Under the pieces are notes generated by a model that searched no databases, was not told where the DNA came from, and was given only the letters and a program-made list of their open reading frames with translations. Below are positions 1 through 6,341 of a stretch of DNA of 32,428 nucleotides, one piece after another. This DNA is from Ignavibacteria bacterium (lineage in GTDB: Bacteria > Bacteroidota > Ignavibacteria > Kapaibacteriales > UBA2268), in contig JAAYTD010000086.1 in assembly GCA_012518115.1 (NCBI GenBank), positions 1-32,428 on the forward strand, given 5' to 3'. Every line of letters begins with the position of its first letter. Position 1 is the first letter of the stretch. The translations under genes were made by a program, and so were the position numbers.

Positions 1-48
1 CATAGCACATTGAGAGCGTGGCGAGGTCGCGCTGTGAACCTTTTATTC
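1..48 (+). ncRNA. possible 3' end of a fifth copy of the tandem small RNA
   Basis: The sequence CTGTGAACCTTTT near positions 32-44 differs by one base from the 3' closing arm and U-tract of the first complete copy (CTATGAACCTTTT at 214-226). It is preceded by a GC-rich stretch that could be the remainder of the RNA body. The 5' arm would lie outside the window, so pairing cannot be tested. The segment from 49 to 118 differs from the spacers between the complete copies and holds a small hairpin at 87-99 (ATGGC/GCCAT). Confidence 0.35.
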
Positions 49-118
49 TTTTTAGACGTGGCGTAATACCTTCTGAGTCATTTTATATGGCAAAGCCATC
101 TTTCAATTTAGCTTTAAA

Positions 119-229
119 AATAGGTTTATGGTGGACTGAGCAGCCCACACTCGCAAGAGTGAGTTTTCCTATAAGGATCCTAGAAAAGGAAAACGCAGGG
201 CACGTGTGAAACACTATGAACCTTTTTTT
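119..229 (+). ncRNA. tandem structured small RNA, copy 1
   Basis: The closing stem pairs 122-133 with 212-223 (12 bp, two G-U pairs) and runs into seven T's at 223-229, so the stem probably also works as the intrinsic terminator. Inside lie an internal loop and a GCCC/GGGC helix (143-146 with 198-201). That helix opens into two hairpins: CACTC-GCAA-GAGTG at 148-161, with a GNRA tetraloop, and a longer variable hairpin (163-169 with 188-194). A -7-like TAGCTTTA sits at 109-116, but no good -33 element is visible. Function unknown; I do not recognise the family. Confidence 0.75.
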
Positions 230-249
230 ATTTGTATTTCAAAAATAAT

Positions 250-281
250 TTTGTTTTTCTAAAAAAAATGTGGTATATTTG
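250..281 (+). promoter_or_regulatory. promoter of small RNA copy 2
   Basis: TTTG (250-253), a 20-nt spacer and TATATTTG (274-281) fit the Bacteroidota primary-sigma form TTTG...TAnnTTTG. The RNA's closing stem begins 4 nt downstream, where a start site would be expected. The A-rich block TTTCAAAAATAAT just upstream (237-249) recurs exactly before the promoters of copies 3 and 4. Confidence 0.8.
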
Positions 282-284
282 TGT

Positions 285-384
285 ATAGGTTTATAGTCTA
301 AGCAGTACGCCCCCGCTCGCAAGAGCGAGTTTCTTTTTAGAAATCGTAGGGCAATATACACACTTACTATAAACCTATTTTTTT
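285..384 (+). ncRNA. tandem structured small RNA, copy 2
   Basis: This is the cleanest copy. The closing stem pairs 285-297 with 366-378, 13 bp without mismatch, and ends in T's at 378-384. The inner helix is GCCC/GGGC (309-312 with 349-352). The first hairpin is CGCTC-GCAA-GAGCG (314-327), so the A-T pair of copy 1 has become G-C, a compensatory change. The second hairpin is short (330-334 with 339-343, loop TTTT). Total length is about 100 nt. It has its own promoter. No open reading frame worth calling lies inside it. Confidence 0.8.
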
Positions 385-409
385 ATTTTCAATTGTTTTC
401 AAAAATAAT

Positions 410-441
410 TTTGTTTTTCTCAAAAAATTGTTGTATGTTTG
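410..441 (+). promoter_or_regulatory. promoter of small RNA copy 3
   Basis: TTTG (410-413), a 20-nt spacer and TATGTTTG (434-441) match the Bacteroidota promoter form. The upstream A-rich block TTTTCAAAAATAAT (396-409) is shared with the other copies. Confidence 0.8.
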
Positions 442-450
442 TAATTAGAA

Positions 451-583
451 AATAGACTTACAGTGGACTGAGCAAGCCCCCGCTCGCAAGAGTGAGTTTC
501 TCGAAAAAGTGTCAAAAAACGAGCTCCACTTTTTCTTGTAGGAACAAAGGGGCACCGTGCAAAACACTATAGGTCTATTTTTT
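451..583 (+). ncRNA. tandem structured small RNA, copy 3
   Basis: The closing stem pairs 451-465 with 565-579 (one mismatch, one G-U) and ends in T's at 578-583. Its sequence differs from the other copies (AGACT in place of AGGTT), and the opposite arm has changed to match (GTCT in place of ACCT). The inner helix is GCCCC/GGGGC (476-480 with 549-553). The GCAA hairpin lies at 481-494 and includes one G-U pair. The second hairpin is the longest of the four (503-511 with 527-535, 9 bp, plus a 15-nt loop) and accounts for the 133-nt length. Confidence 0.8.
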
Positions 584-602
584 ATTTGTATTTCAAAAAT
601 AA

Positions 603-633
603 TTGGTTGTTTCAAAAAAATGTGGTATACTTG
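603..633 (+). promoter_or_regulatory. promoter of small RNA copy 4
   Basis: TTG (603-605), a 20-nt spacer and TATACTTG (626-633) form a slightly weakened version of the promoters of copies 2 and 3. The block TTTCAAAAATAAT (591-603) lies just upstream. The 21 bases around the -7 box and start (621-641) differ from those of copy 2 at a single position. Confidence 0.7.
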
Positions 634-635
634 TG

Positions 636-738
636 TATAGGTTTATAGCGGAACCAACGCGCTCCCGCTCGCAAGAGTGAATTTCTTTTTAGAAACGATA
701 GGAGCACTGCGTGAAACGATATAAACCTATTTTTTTTT
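636..738 (+). ncRNA. tandem structured small RNA, copy 4
   Basis: The closing stem pairs 637-650 with 717-730 (one mismatch) and ends in nine T's (730-738). The inner helix is GCTCC/GGAGC (661-665 with 701-705). Relative to copy 3, a C-G pair has become T-A on both sides, a double compensatory change. It may extend through ACGC/GCGT (657-660 with 709-712) past a 3-nt bulge. The GCAA hairpin (666-679) and a short second hairpin (682-686 with 691-695, loop TTTT) complete the fold. Confidence 0.8.
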
Positions 739-750
739 GCAAAGTAAATT

Positions 751-784
751 CAGATAGAATAACAATTATTCTATCTGTTTTTTT
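751..784 (+). terminator. strong intrinsic terminator after the small RNA array
   Basis: A perfect 12-bp stem (751-762 with 766-777, 3-nt loop) is followed by TTTTTTT on the plus strand. It lies after copy 4's own U-tract and before the 3' end of the convergent rodA gene, so it would stop read-through antisense to rodA. On the minus strand the tail is only moderately T-rich, so it is a weaker terminator for rodA. Confidence 0.75.
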
Positions 785-812
785 ATTATTGCCATCTGGT
801 GGAACTCACTAA

Positions 813-2054
813 CTAGCTTTTAGAATGTCGGGCAGCGTTCATTACCAAACCAATAAGACATAAATTTACAATTAATGAAGAACCGCCTTGACTTATAAAT
901 GGAAGGGGAATACCCATAACAGGAACTAAGCCTATTACCATTCCAATATTGATAAAAATATGGAAAAGTAACATTATTGCAGTTGAAAATGCAATTAAAG
1001 AGAAGAATTTATCTTTCGCTATGCTAGATATTGTCGTAATGCGATATACAAGAGCTAGTAAGAGAGCTATAAGAATAATGCTACCGACTAAGCCAAATTC
1101 TTCAGCAGGAACAGAAAAGATAAAGTCAGTCCATTGCATAGGAATATATCTCAACTGCGTTAGTGTTCCTTCTAAATATCCTTTTCCTGTAATTCCGCCA
1201 CTTCCAACAGCTAACATTGATTGCAGAACGTTATAGCCAGCTCCTTGTGGATCGAGACCGGGATTTAAGAAAACATTAATTCTTGATTGTTGATGCAATT
1301 CAAGTGAATTATAAAGCAAAGGACTAGCAAAACCAGACGCAAAAAGTATAAGAACGCCAAGTATATATATGTATATTTTTTTACGAAAAAAAAGTATGAG
1401 AACGGAAAAGAAAGATGCAACAATTAAGAATAAATTAAACTCTTTCAAAGCAACAATAGCAGTAATAGCACTTGCAATTACTAAAAACAAATAAAAAGCA
1501 TCAAATCCCGCCCAAAATAATACTCCTATGAAAATAACAAAAAGAACTATTGAGGAACCGAAATCAGGTTGAAGATTAATTAAAGCAAAAGGTAGTAGGA
1601 AAAAAAATAGAATTATTGAAAAATCCCATAAACTATTGATGTTAGAACCACGCTTAGATAAATGATATGCTGATATTAAAATCAATGCAATTTTAGAAAA
1701 TTCAGCAGGTTGAAAAGAAAATGAACCTAAATATAACCAGCCTTTTGTTCCATAATTTTCAACACCAATAAATAAAACTAATATAAGTAACAATATACTA
1801 GCTACATAAGAAACAATTGCAGCTAATTTCAAAATATTTGTAGGTAAAAAAGTTATGATTAACATTCCTGCTAATCCTACCAAAGTAGCAATTATTTGCT
1901 TGTTCAACAAATTTAATTTAGCGTCAAAAACATACGTTCCGCTATAAATGAACATTAAGCCGACAACAATTAAAACAAGTGTTAAAATTAATAATTTTAT
2001 ATCAATGAATTTATCTATTTTAGAATAGTAAGTTTTCTTTTCTTTAATAAGCAT
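813..2054 (-). CDS. rodA: peptidoglycan glycosyltransferase RodA (SEDS family)
   Basis: This integral inner-membrane enzyme polymerises lipid II into glycan strands for cell elongation, working with a class B penicillin-binding protein. The 413-residue length and about ten hydrophobic segments fit the SEDS family. Visible signatures are GWLYLGSFSFQPAEFSK (105-121), QPDFGSS (162-168), the loop GLDPQGAGYN (266-275) with its conserved Asp268, WTDFIFSVPAEEFG (308-321) and PLPFISQGGSS (383-393). The TDFIFxVxAEEFG form favours RodA over FtsW. It is the last gene of the minus-strand run, 17 bp after thiE. No mreC, mreD or PBP2 gene is nearby, so the elongasome genes are split in this genome. Confidence 0.85.
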   Translation of the reverse strand: MLIKEKKTYYSKIDKFIDIKLLILTLVLIVVGLMFIYSGTYVFDAKLNLLNKQIIATLVGLAGMLIITFLPTNILKLAAIVSYVASILLLILVLFIGVENYGTKGWLYLGSFSFQPAEFSKIALILISAYHLSKRGSNINSLWDFSIILFFFLLPFALINLQPDFGSSIVLFVIFIGVLFWAGFDAFYLFLVIASAITAIVALKEFNLFLIVASFFSVLILFFRKKIYIYILGVLILFASGFASPLLYNSLELHQQSRINVFLNPGLDPQGAGYNVLQSMLAVGSGGITGKGYLEGTLTQLRYIPMQWTDFIFSVPAEEFGLVGSIILIALLLALVYRITTISSIAKDKFFSLIAFSTAIMLLFHIFINIGMVIGLVPVMGIPLPFISQGGSSLIVNLCLIGLVMNAARHSKS

Positions 2055-2071
2055 TTTTTTATATATTAAAA

Positions 2072-2725
2072 TTATTTTTTTAGCTTTTGAACGATTTTTT
2101 TTGTAGTTTCTGTTGGATCTGTAGAATGAATTATCTCACCAGATATAGCTATTCCATCTACGCCTATATTCATTATCTCTTCAATATCTTCATACTTAAT
2201 TCCGCCTATAGCTACAATAGGTATATTTATTTCAGAGATATTTTTCTTGCTAATTAAATTTTTATATCCCGCAAGTCCTAAAATTTGAGCTAAGTTCTCC
2301 TTCGTATTTGTAAACCTAAATGGACCTAAACCAATATAATCAGCACCTTGCATATATATATGTTTCATATCTTCAAAAGTATTTGCCGTGCCACCTATAA
2401 TAAAGTTTTTGCTTAATATTTTGCGTGCTTCTATTATCGGCATATCATTTTTTCCAAGATGAACACCACTAGCGCCAACTTCTTGACAAATATCAACATA
2501 ATCATCAATTATAAAAATAGCATCGTAATCTTCACAAATTGCTTTTAGTTGCCTTGCAGTATTAATGATATTTTCTCTATCTTTTAGAATATCTTTAGAT
2601 TTTACACGGAGTTGTATCCATTTACAGCCACCTTTTAAAGCAAGAATTGCACTTTCTAAATGTGAAAATTTTTCCGTTTGATTGGTGATAAATTGCAATT
2701 TAAAATTTGATTTGAAGTCTATCAT
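2072..2725 (-). CDS. thiE: thiamine-phosphate synthase ThiE
   Basis: This cytosolic enzyme joins HMP pyrophosphate and thiazole phosphate to make thiamine phosphate. The 217-residue TIM-barrel protein shows the family landmarks in order: QLRVKSK, the segment IDDYVDICQEVGASGVHLGK, IGGTANT, the phosphate loop DYIGLGPFRFTNTKEN and IVAIGGI near the C-terminus. It lies 5 bp after the ThiE-like gene, and thiS is just upstream. thiC, thiD, thiF, thiG and thiH are absent from the window. Of the two ThiE-like genes this one keeps the TxTK-type loop, so it is the better candidate for the catalytic enzyme. Confidence 0.88.
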   Translation of the reverse strand: MIDFKSNFKLQFITNQTEKFSHLESAILALKGGCKWIQLRVKSKDILKDRENIINTARQLKAICEDYDAIFIIDDYVDICQEVGASGVHLGKNDMPIIEARKILSKNFIIGGTANTFEDMKHIYMQGADYIGLGPFRFTNTKENLAQILGLAGYKNLISKKNISEINIPIVAIGGIKYEDIEEIMNIGVDGIAISGEIIHSTDPTETTKKIVQKLKK

Positions 2726-2730
2726 AAGTA

Positions 2731-3327
2731 TTACTCTTCATTACATTTTTCTTTAATTTCAATGAAGTTTTTTATCAGTTTGTCAATATTTTTGTCGTGT
2801 TCAAAGTTTTTCCATAGAGCGCCAAGTACAGCTATACCTTTAACTCCTAACAGCTTTAATTCATCAATCTTATCTACTGAAATTCCGCCTAAAGCATAAA
2901 TTTGTTTTGTTAAAACACCAGCTATTAAAGCATTTTCCAAATCATAAATAGAGAATTTAGACTTATAATTTTCTTTTGAAATACTGTCGTATATAGGACC
3001 AAGAAACATATAGTCAAATTTCATTTTATTTATTTCTGTTTCTGCAAAACTATGGCAAGAACAAGAAAGTGTTTTTCCGGGTATGCGTTGCAAATTTGCA
3101 CCGTGTATTCCTTTTATATTAAAGCGATTAGCAAGTTTGGAGTATTTATGAACAACAACTCTATTTGTATATTCTTCAGGAATTAATTTAATATATTTTG
3201 CAATTTCTGCTGATGTCAGATTAGGTTTTCTTAAATGAAAAGTTTGCATACCTGCCTCAAATAGCAAGGTAACAGCTTCTAACTCAGCTTTTAATTGATT
3301 TGGAGAAGAAATAACAATAAGGTTCAT
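2731..3327 (-). CDS. ThiE/TenI-like thiamine-family protein
   Basis: This is a second TIM-barrel protein of the ThiE/TenI superfamily, 198 residues from the preferred start. That start opens MNLIVISSPNQL and lies 8 bp after the thiS stop. An upstream ATG at 3351 would add eight residues and overlap thiS by 17 bp. Visible features are TFHLRKP, VVVHKYSKLA, IHGANLQ, SCSCHSFAE, YMFLGPIYDS and ALGGIS. The canonical phosphate loop is replaced by YDSISKENYKSKF, so ordinary thiamine-phosphate synthase activity is uncertain. TenI-type proteins can be thiazole tautomerases, which would suit a gene between thiS and thiE. That role is inference. Confidence 0.7.
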   Translation of the reverse strand: MNLIVISSPNQLKAELEAVTLLFEAGMQTFHLRKPNLTSAEIAKYIKLIPEEYTNRVVVHKYSKLANRFNIKGIHGANLQRIPGKTLSCSCHSFAETEINKMKFDYMFLGPIYDSISKENYKSKFSIYDLENALIAGVLTKQIYALGGISVDKIDELKLLGVKGIAVLGALWKNFEHDKNIDKLIKNFIEIKEKCNEE

Positions 3328-3334
3328 GTGTTTT

Positions 3335-3535
3335 TTATCCACCACAAACAAGTTCTACAACAACAATTCTATCGCCATTTTTACAAACAGTATTTTCCCA
3401 TTTATTTTTAGCAATAATTGCATTATTTAACGCTAGCGCTATCTGTTTCGGTAAATTATCCATACTTGAAATAATATCGTTAAGAGTGGAATTTTCTTCA
3501 AATTCCATAGGTAAGTCATTTATGTAAATTATCAT
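3335..3535 (-). CDS. thiS: sulfur-carrier protein ThiS
   Basis: This small ubiquitin-fold carrier is adenylated and then thiocarboxylated at its C-terminal glycine, and it delivers sulfur for thiazole synthesis. The 66-residue length, the opening MIIYINDLPMEFEENSTL, the segment NGDRIVVVELVCGG and above all the terminal Gly-Gly identify it. It starts 2 bp after the stop of the upstream lipoprotein gene, which suggests translational coupling. Its adenylating partner ThiF and the thiazole synthase ThiG are not in the window. Confidence 0.9.
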   Translation of the reverse strand: MIIYINDLPMEFEENSTLNDIISSMDNLPKQIALALNNAIIAKNKWENTVCKNGDRIVVVELVCGG

Positions 3536-3537
3536 AA

Positions 3538-5532
3538 TTAGTACTCTTGCAGTATTAAAACATTATATCCGTTTTGTTCCGTACCGTAAAAAATTACAGA
3601 ATAATTTTTTCTTAAAGTCATCATCAAATCAGGAACTTTAGCAACCATTTTTCCTGTTTGTTGATTTTCAAAAAATAGAGCTATTTTCTTTTCTCTAGTT
3701 ATAGTTTCAATTTCAGAAGCAGTTTTATAGTGAATATTTTCTTGAAGTATTGCCTCAATAGCATCGGTAGAATCCGATTTTACACGTAGCGTTGGAACGT
3801 CAGTTGCAGCATTAACATAACGGCGTTTATAGTTTGTGCTATCAGCTCCAAGATATGGCGATTGAATAGCAAAAACATCTGTTTGAGTGCTATTGCCTGT
3901 AGCTACAATCAAAATTCTGTCTGTTTTTGATGCTGTTAAATTATAATTAAATCCATTGATCGTAACAGTATTATTGCCTTCTTCAACAAAAGTTGCTAAA
4001 GAATTAGCAGGATCCAACTTAGCAGCATTTAAAATTTTTGGCAATTCTATGTTAATCTGTTTGTTATCAGAAGTTGCATTTACGATTTGCATAAAAGCTG
4101 CTTGTTTTGTAAACATTACAGGAATAGTTTCTTCTGCCTCTTCTATAACGGTAAGTTTTCCGTCATTATTACCTTCAGAAAAATCCACTGCTATAATATA
4201 ATTTTTATTAGCTTCAAAAACAACGTTTGTACTAAATAAATAGCGTGCTGGCTCAGTAGAAGTAAATACTGATAGAGGAATAATTCCAGGATTAATAGCT
4301 ACCACTTTAGATAACTCACCAGCGGACAAGGCATTAGCTAGTACATCTCCTGACACATAATTATGAGAATTTGAATTATCGTAACGTGCACCAGCAGATA
4401 TATTTATACCACTTTCTTTGAAATTACAATTAATTACTCTGACAAGTGCTTTATTTCCAACGTTATAAGGTAGTTGTTTTATTGGTGGCACTATCATTAA
4501 ATTCTCTGCCTTGTTTTCTTTTGAATTAAGGACAATAGCAGTAAATTTTTTAAATATCTCAAAAGATATTAAAGCAGAATCTCTAACTTCTTCATTGCAT
4601 AAGAGTTTTAGTTTATCTTTCAATAAATTATCACAAGAATTGATTTTATGGTATTTATCAATAAAATTTGGATTTAAATTAGATACAATTTCGCTTTCTT
4701 CATTATTTATCGTTACATTTTCAGAAGATAAATTTATTATGCGGATATAAGCTTCACGTTCTGTAACTAGCTTCGGAGTAGTTAGAATATTATTGTCATC
4801 TGAGAGCTCGTCAACAAAAAATACTTCTTCATTTCTGTTAATTATAATAGCGTATTGACCTTGCGGTAAGAGCTCTAACTCATAAACTCCTAACAGCTTA
4901 GTATTTTGTGTTGTATCTATATCATTCTTTGTTGTTTTAGTAATAGAAAAAACGCGAGTTCCTTTATGTATATTAGCAATTCCACTTGATTTTTTATAGG
5001 ATAAATTTCGAAAGATAACACTGTCATTTGGACAACCTAATCGCAATGTATAGTTAACAGTTGTATCATTATTTGCATTGAACATTTTTATGTAACAATC
5101 ATTTGTATCTCGCGGTGGAACAGAAGTTGTTTGTATTCTAACAATTGTATCAACAGCTTTATAATTACTAGCTCCAATGGGGGAGGGAAGTGTCATAATA
5201 ATATAGCGCGTTTTTCTTGCAAATTTTTGTTTGAGATCACCTGTTGTAAACTCTATATTTCCATCTTTAAAAACTTCAATTTGAACGGAATCAAAAGGTG
5301 GGGGAAGAGGCGAAGAGATTGTATTATAAACTATATTTTCATATTTAGATATTTTCTCTAAAACCATTGTACGCGGTTGTTCATCTCCTGCGAAATTGAG
5401 GAAACGTACTCGCACTGTTTCAAAGATAGTTGGCGGATTGACTAAAGCATCATTTTCTCGTGCACACGATGCAATGAAAATGAGCATAGTAAAATATAAA
5501 AATATAGTATTGAATTTTCTGTACTTGTTCAT
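3538..5532 (-). CDS. large lipoprotein with six repeated beta-type modules (DUF4397-like)
   Basis: The N-terminus has a lipoprotein signal (hydrophobic 8-20, lipobox ending at Cys23), so the 664-residue product should be anchored on the periplasmic or outer side of the envelope. A short motif of the form [V/I]R[V/F/I][L/V/I]N recurs six times: VRFLNFAGD (42), YIKMFNAN (147), YIRIINLSS (262), LVRVINCNF (363), MQIVNATSD (481) and RRYVNAATD (571). Similar openings mark DUF4397/Ig-like domains of secreted Bacteroidota proteins. The family name is tentative and the function unknown. It is first in the run leading to thiS, thiE and rodA and has a clear promoter upstream. Confidence 0.7.
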   Translation of the reverse strand: MNKYRKFNTIFLYFTMLIFIASCARENDALVNPPTIFETVRVRFLNFAGDEQPRTMVLEKISKYENIVYNTISSPLPPPFDSVQIEVFKDGNIEFTTGDLKQKFARKTRYIIMTLPSPIGASNYKAVDTIVRIQTTSVPPRDTNDCYIKMFNANNDTTVNYTLRLGCPNDSVIFRNLSYKKSSGIANIHKGTRVFSITKTTKNDIDTTQNTKLLGVYELELLPQGQYAIIINRNEEVFFVDELSDDNNILTTPKLVTEREAYIRIINLSSENVTINNEESEIVSNLNPNFIDKYHKINSCDNLLKDKLKLLCNEEVRDSALISFEIFKKFTAIVLNSKENKAENLMIVPPIKQLPYNVGNKALVRVINCNFKESGINISAGARYDNSNSHNYVSGDVLANALSAGELSKVVAINPGIIPLSVFTSTEPARYLFSTNVVFEANKNYIIAVDFSEGNNDGKLTVIEEAEETIPVMFTKQAAFMQIVNATSDNKQINIELPKILNAAKLDPANSLATFVEEGNNTVTINGFNYNLTASKTDRILIVATGNSTQTDVFAIQSPYLGADSTNYKRRYVNAATDVPTLRVKSDSTDAIEAILQENIHYKTASEIETITREKKIALFFENQQTGKMVAKVPDLMMTLRKNYSVIFYGTEQNGYNVLILQEY

Positions 5533-5559
5533 ATCTTGTAAAAGATGTAGTTAATTATG

Positions 5560-5591
5560 CAAATTTAACTATTTTTTATAAAATAATCAAA
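5560..5591 (-). promoter_or_regulatory. promoter of the lipoprotein-thi-rodA run
   Basis: On the minus strand TTTG (5588-5591), exactly 20 nt of spacer and TAAATTTG (5560-5567) give a perfect Bacteroidota promoter, ending 27 bp before the lipoprotein start codon at 5532. Confidence 0.8.
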
Positions 5592-5726
5592 GAAAAATAA
5601 AAGATAGATAGTAGCTAGTCTAAATTTATTCCATATTTCAAAACTAAAAATTAAAATAATAAAGTTTTATTTCTATGTATTTTAATTTAATTAATTTCGT
5701 ATGCTAATTATATTAAAAATATTTCG

Positions 5727-5734
5727 TAACTTTG
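5727..5734 (+). promoter_or_regulatory. -7 element of the lptC-tpiA operon
   Basis: TAACTTTG matches TAnnTTTG exactly and lies 67 bp before the lptC start. No good TTTG is found 19-21 nt upstream, so the -33 element is weak or a regulator assists. The 269-bp gap between the lipoprotein gene and lptC is a divergent promoter region. Confidence 0.5.
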
Positions 5735-5801
5735 CAATATGTTAAAATATTATAATTATGTTATAGTATTAAAATAAACATATAGCTAAATATTACATTT
5801 T

Positions 5802-6341
5802 ATGAAAAACAAGTTTCTTTATTTACTATTGTTTTTTCTTTTAATTTCTTGCAATAAATCTAAAGTAAATACAAGCTCTGGAATAGTAGCTATTGAAGAT
5901 ACAGCAGATTTGCCTGACCAAATTAGCCATTATTTAGAAATGAGTTTTGTAGATTCGTCATTCACAAAAGCTATAATTGAAGCTAAGCGAGGACGAGTTT
6001 ATGCGAGCAAGAATTGTTCTATTTTAGACAGCGGTATTAAAGTAACTTTTTTTTCAGAGACAGGTCGCAAAAATGCAGTTTTGACAGCTACAGAATTAGA
6101 AGTTGATGATATAACAAAGAATATGGTAGCGAAAGGGAATGTTGTTGTCATTTCCGATAGCACAAATACAAAATTAGAAACAGAAGTTTTAGAATGGGAT
6201 AATGAAAGACGTAAAATCCATTCACAAGTTTTTGTTACAGTTACCTCGCCACGAGAAATAATTAATGGGTGGGGATTTGAATCAGATGAAAATTTAAATA
6301 AATATCAATTTTTTAAAGTTAATGGAGTTATAAGTAAATGA
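5802..6341 (+). CDS. lptC: LPS export protein LptC
   Basis: LptC passes lipopolysaccharide from the inner-membrane LptBFG transporter to the periplasmic LptA bridge. The protein has 179 residues. It begins with a hydrophobic stretch ending in a lipobox (FLLISC, Cys17), so it is lipid-anchored here rather than held by a transmembrane helix. The rest reads as the family's beta-jellyroll: MVAKGNVVV, LETEVLEWD, KIHSQVFVTV and NGWGFESDENLNKYQF are typical. Its stop overlaps the tpiA start (ATGA). It is the first gene of a seven-gene run. LptA and LptB are not in the window. Confidence 0.85.
   Translation: MKNKFLYLLLFFLLISCNKSKVNTSSGIVAIEDTADLPDQISHYLEMSFVDSSFTKAIIEAKRGRVYASKNCSILDSGIKVTFFSETGRKNAVLTATELEVDDITKNMVAKGNVVVISDSTNTKLETEVLEWDNERRKIHSQVFVTVTSPREIINGWGFESDENLNKYQFFKVNGVISK

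Larger units (their letters stand above)
119..738 (+). repeat. tandem array of four promoter-plus-RNA units
   Basis: The units recur at intervals of about 165, 167 and 185 bp. Both the RNA body and the spacer repeat: an A-rich block, TTTG, 20 nt, a -7 box, the RNA, then a T-tract. Paired regions drift with compensation, while the GCAA loop and promoter elements stay nearly fixed. This suggests duplicated RNA genes rather than inert DNA repeats. The array lies convergent to rodA. Confidence 0.75.

Noticed and set aside
18-209. 63-residue open frame across the first small RNA copy
   Set aside because: It runs through the paired regions of a structured RNA, has no homology I recognise and is not kept in the other copies.
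133-212. Hammerhead-ribozyme-like CTGA and GAAAC motifs in copy 1
   Set aside because: The two motifs do not flank the same helix as a hammerhead requires, and copies 2 and 4 lack CTGA.
119-738. Array read as a CRISPR or as MITE transposons
   Set aside because: Repeats are about 100 nt with internal covariation, not short identical repeats with unique spacers, and no cas genes are near. Each unit carries a promoter and a U-tract, and no target-site duplications or transposase are seen.
3538-5560. TPP riboswitch expected near thi genes
   Set aside because: I found no CTGAGA-type or other conserved TPP aptamer block upstream of thiS or of the operon start.
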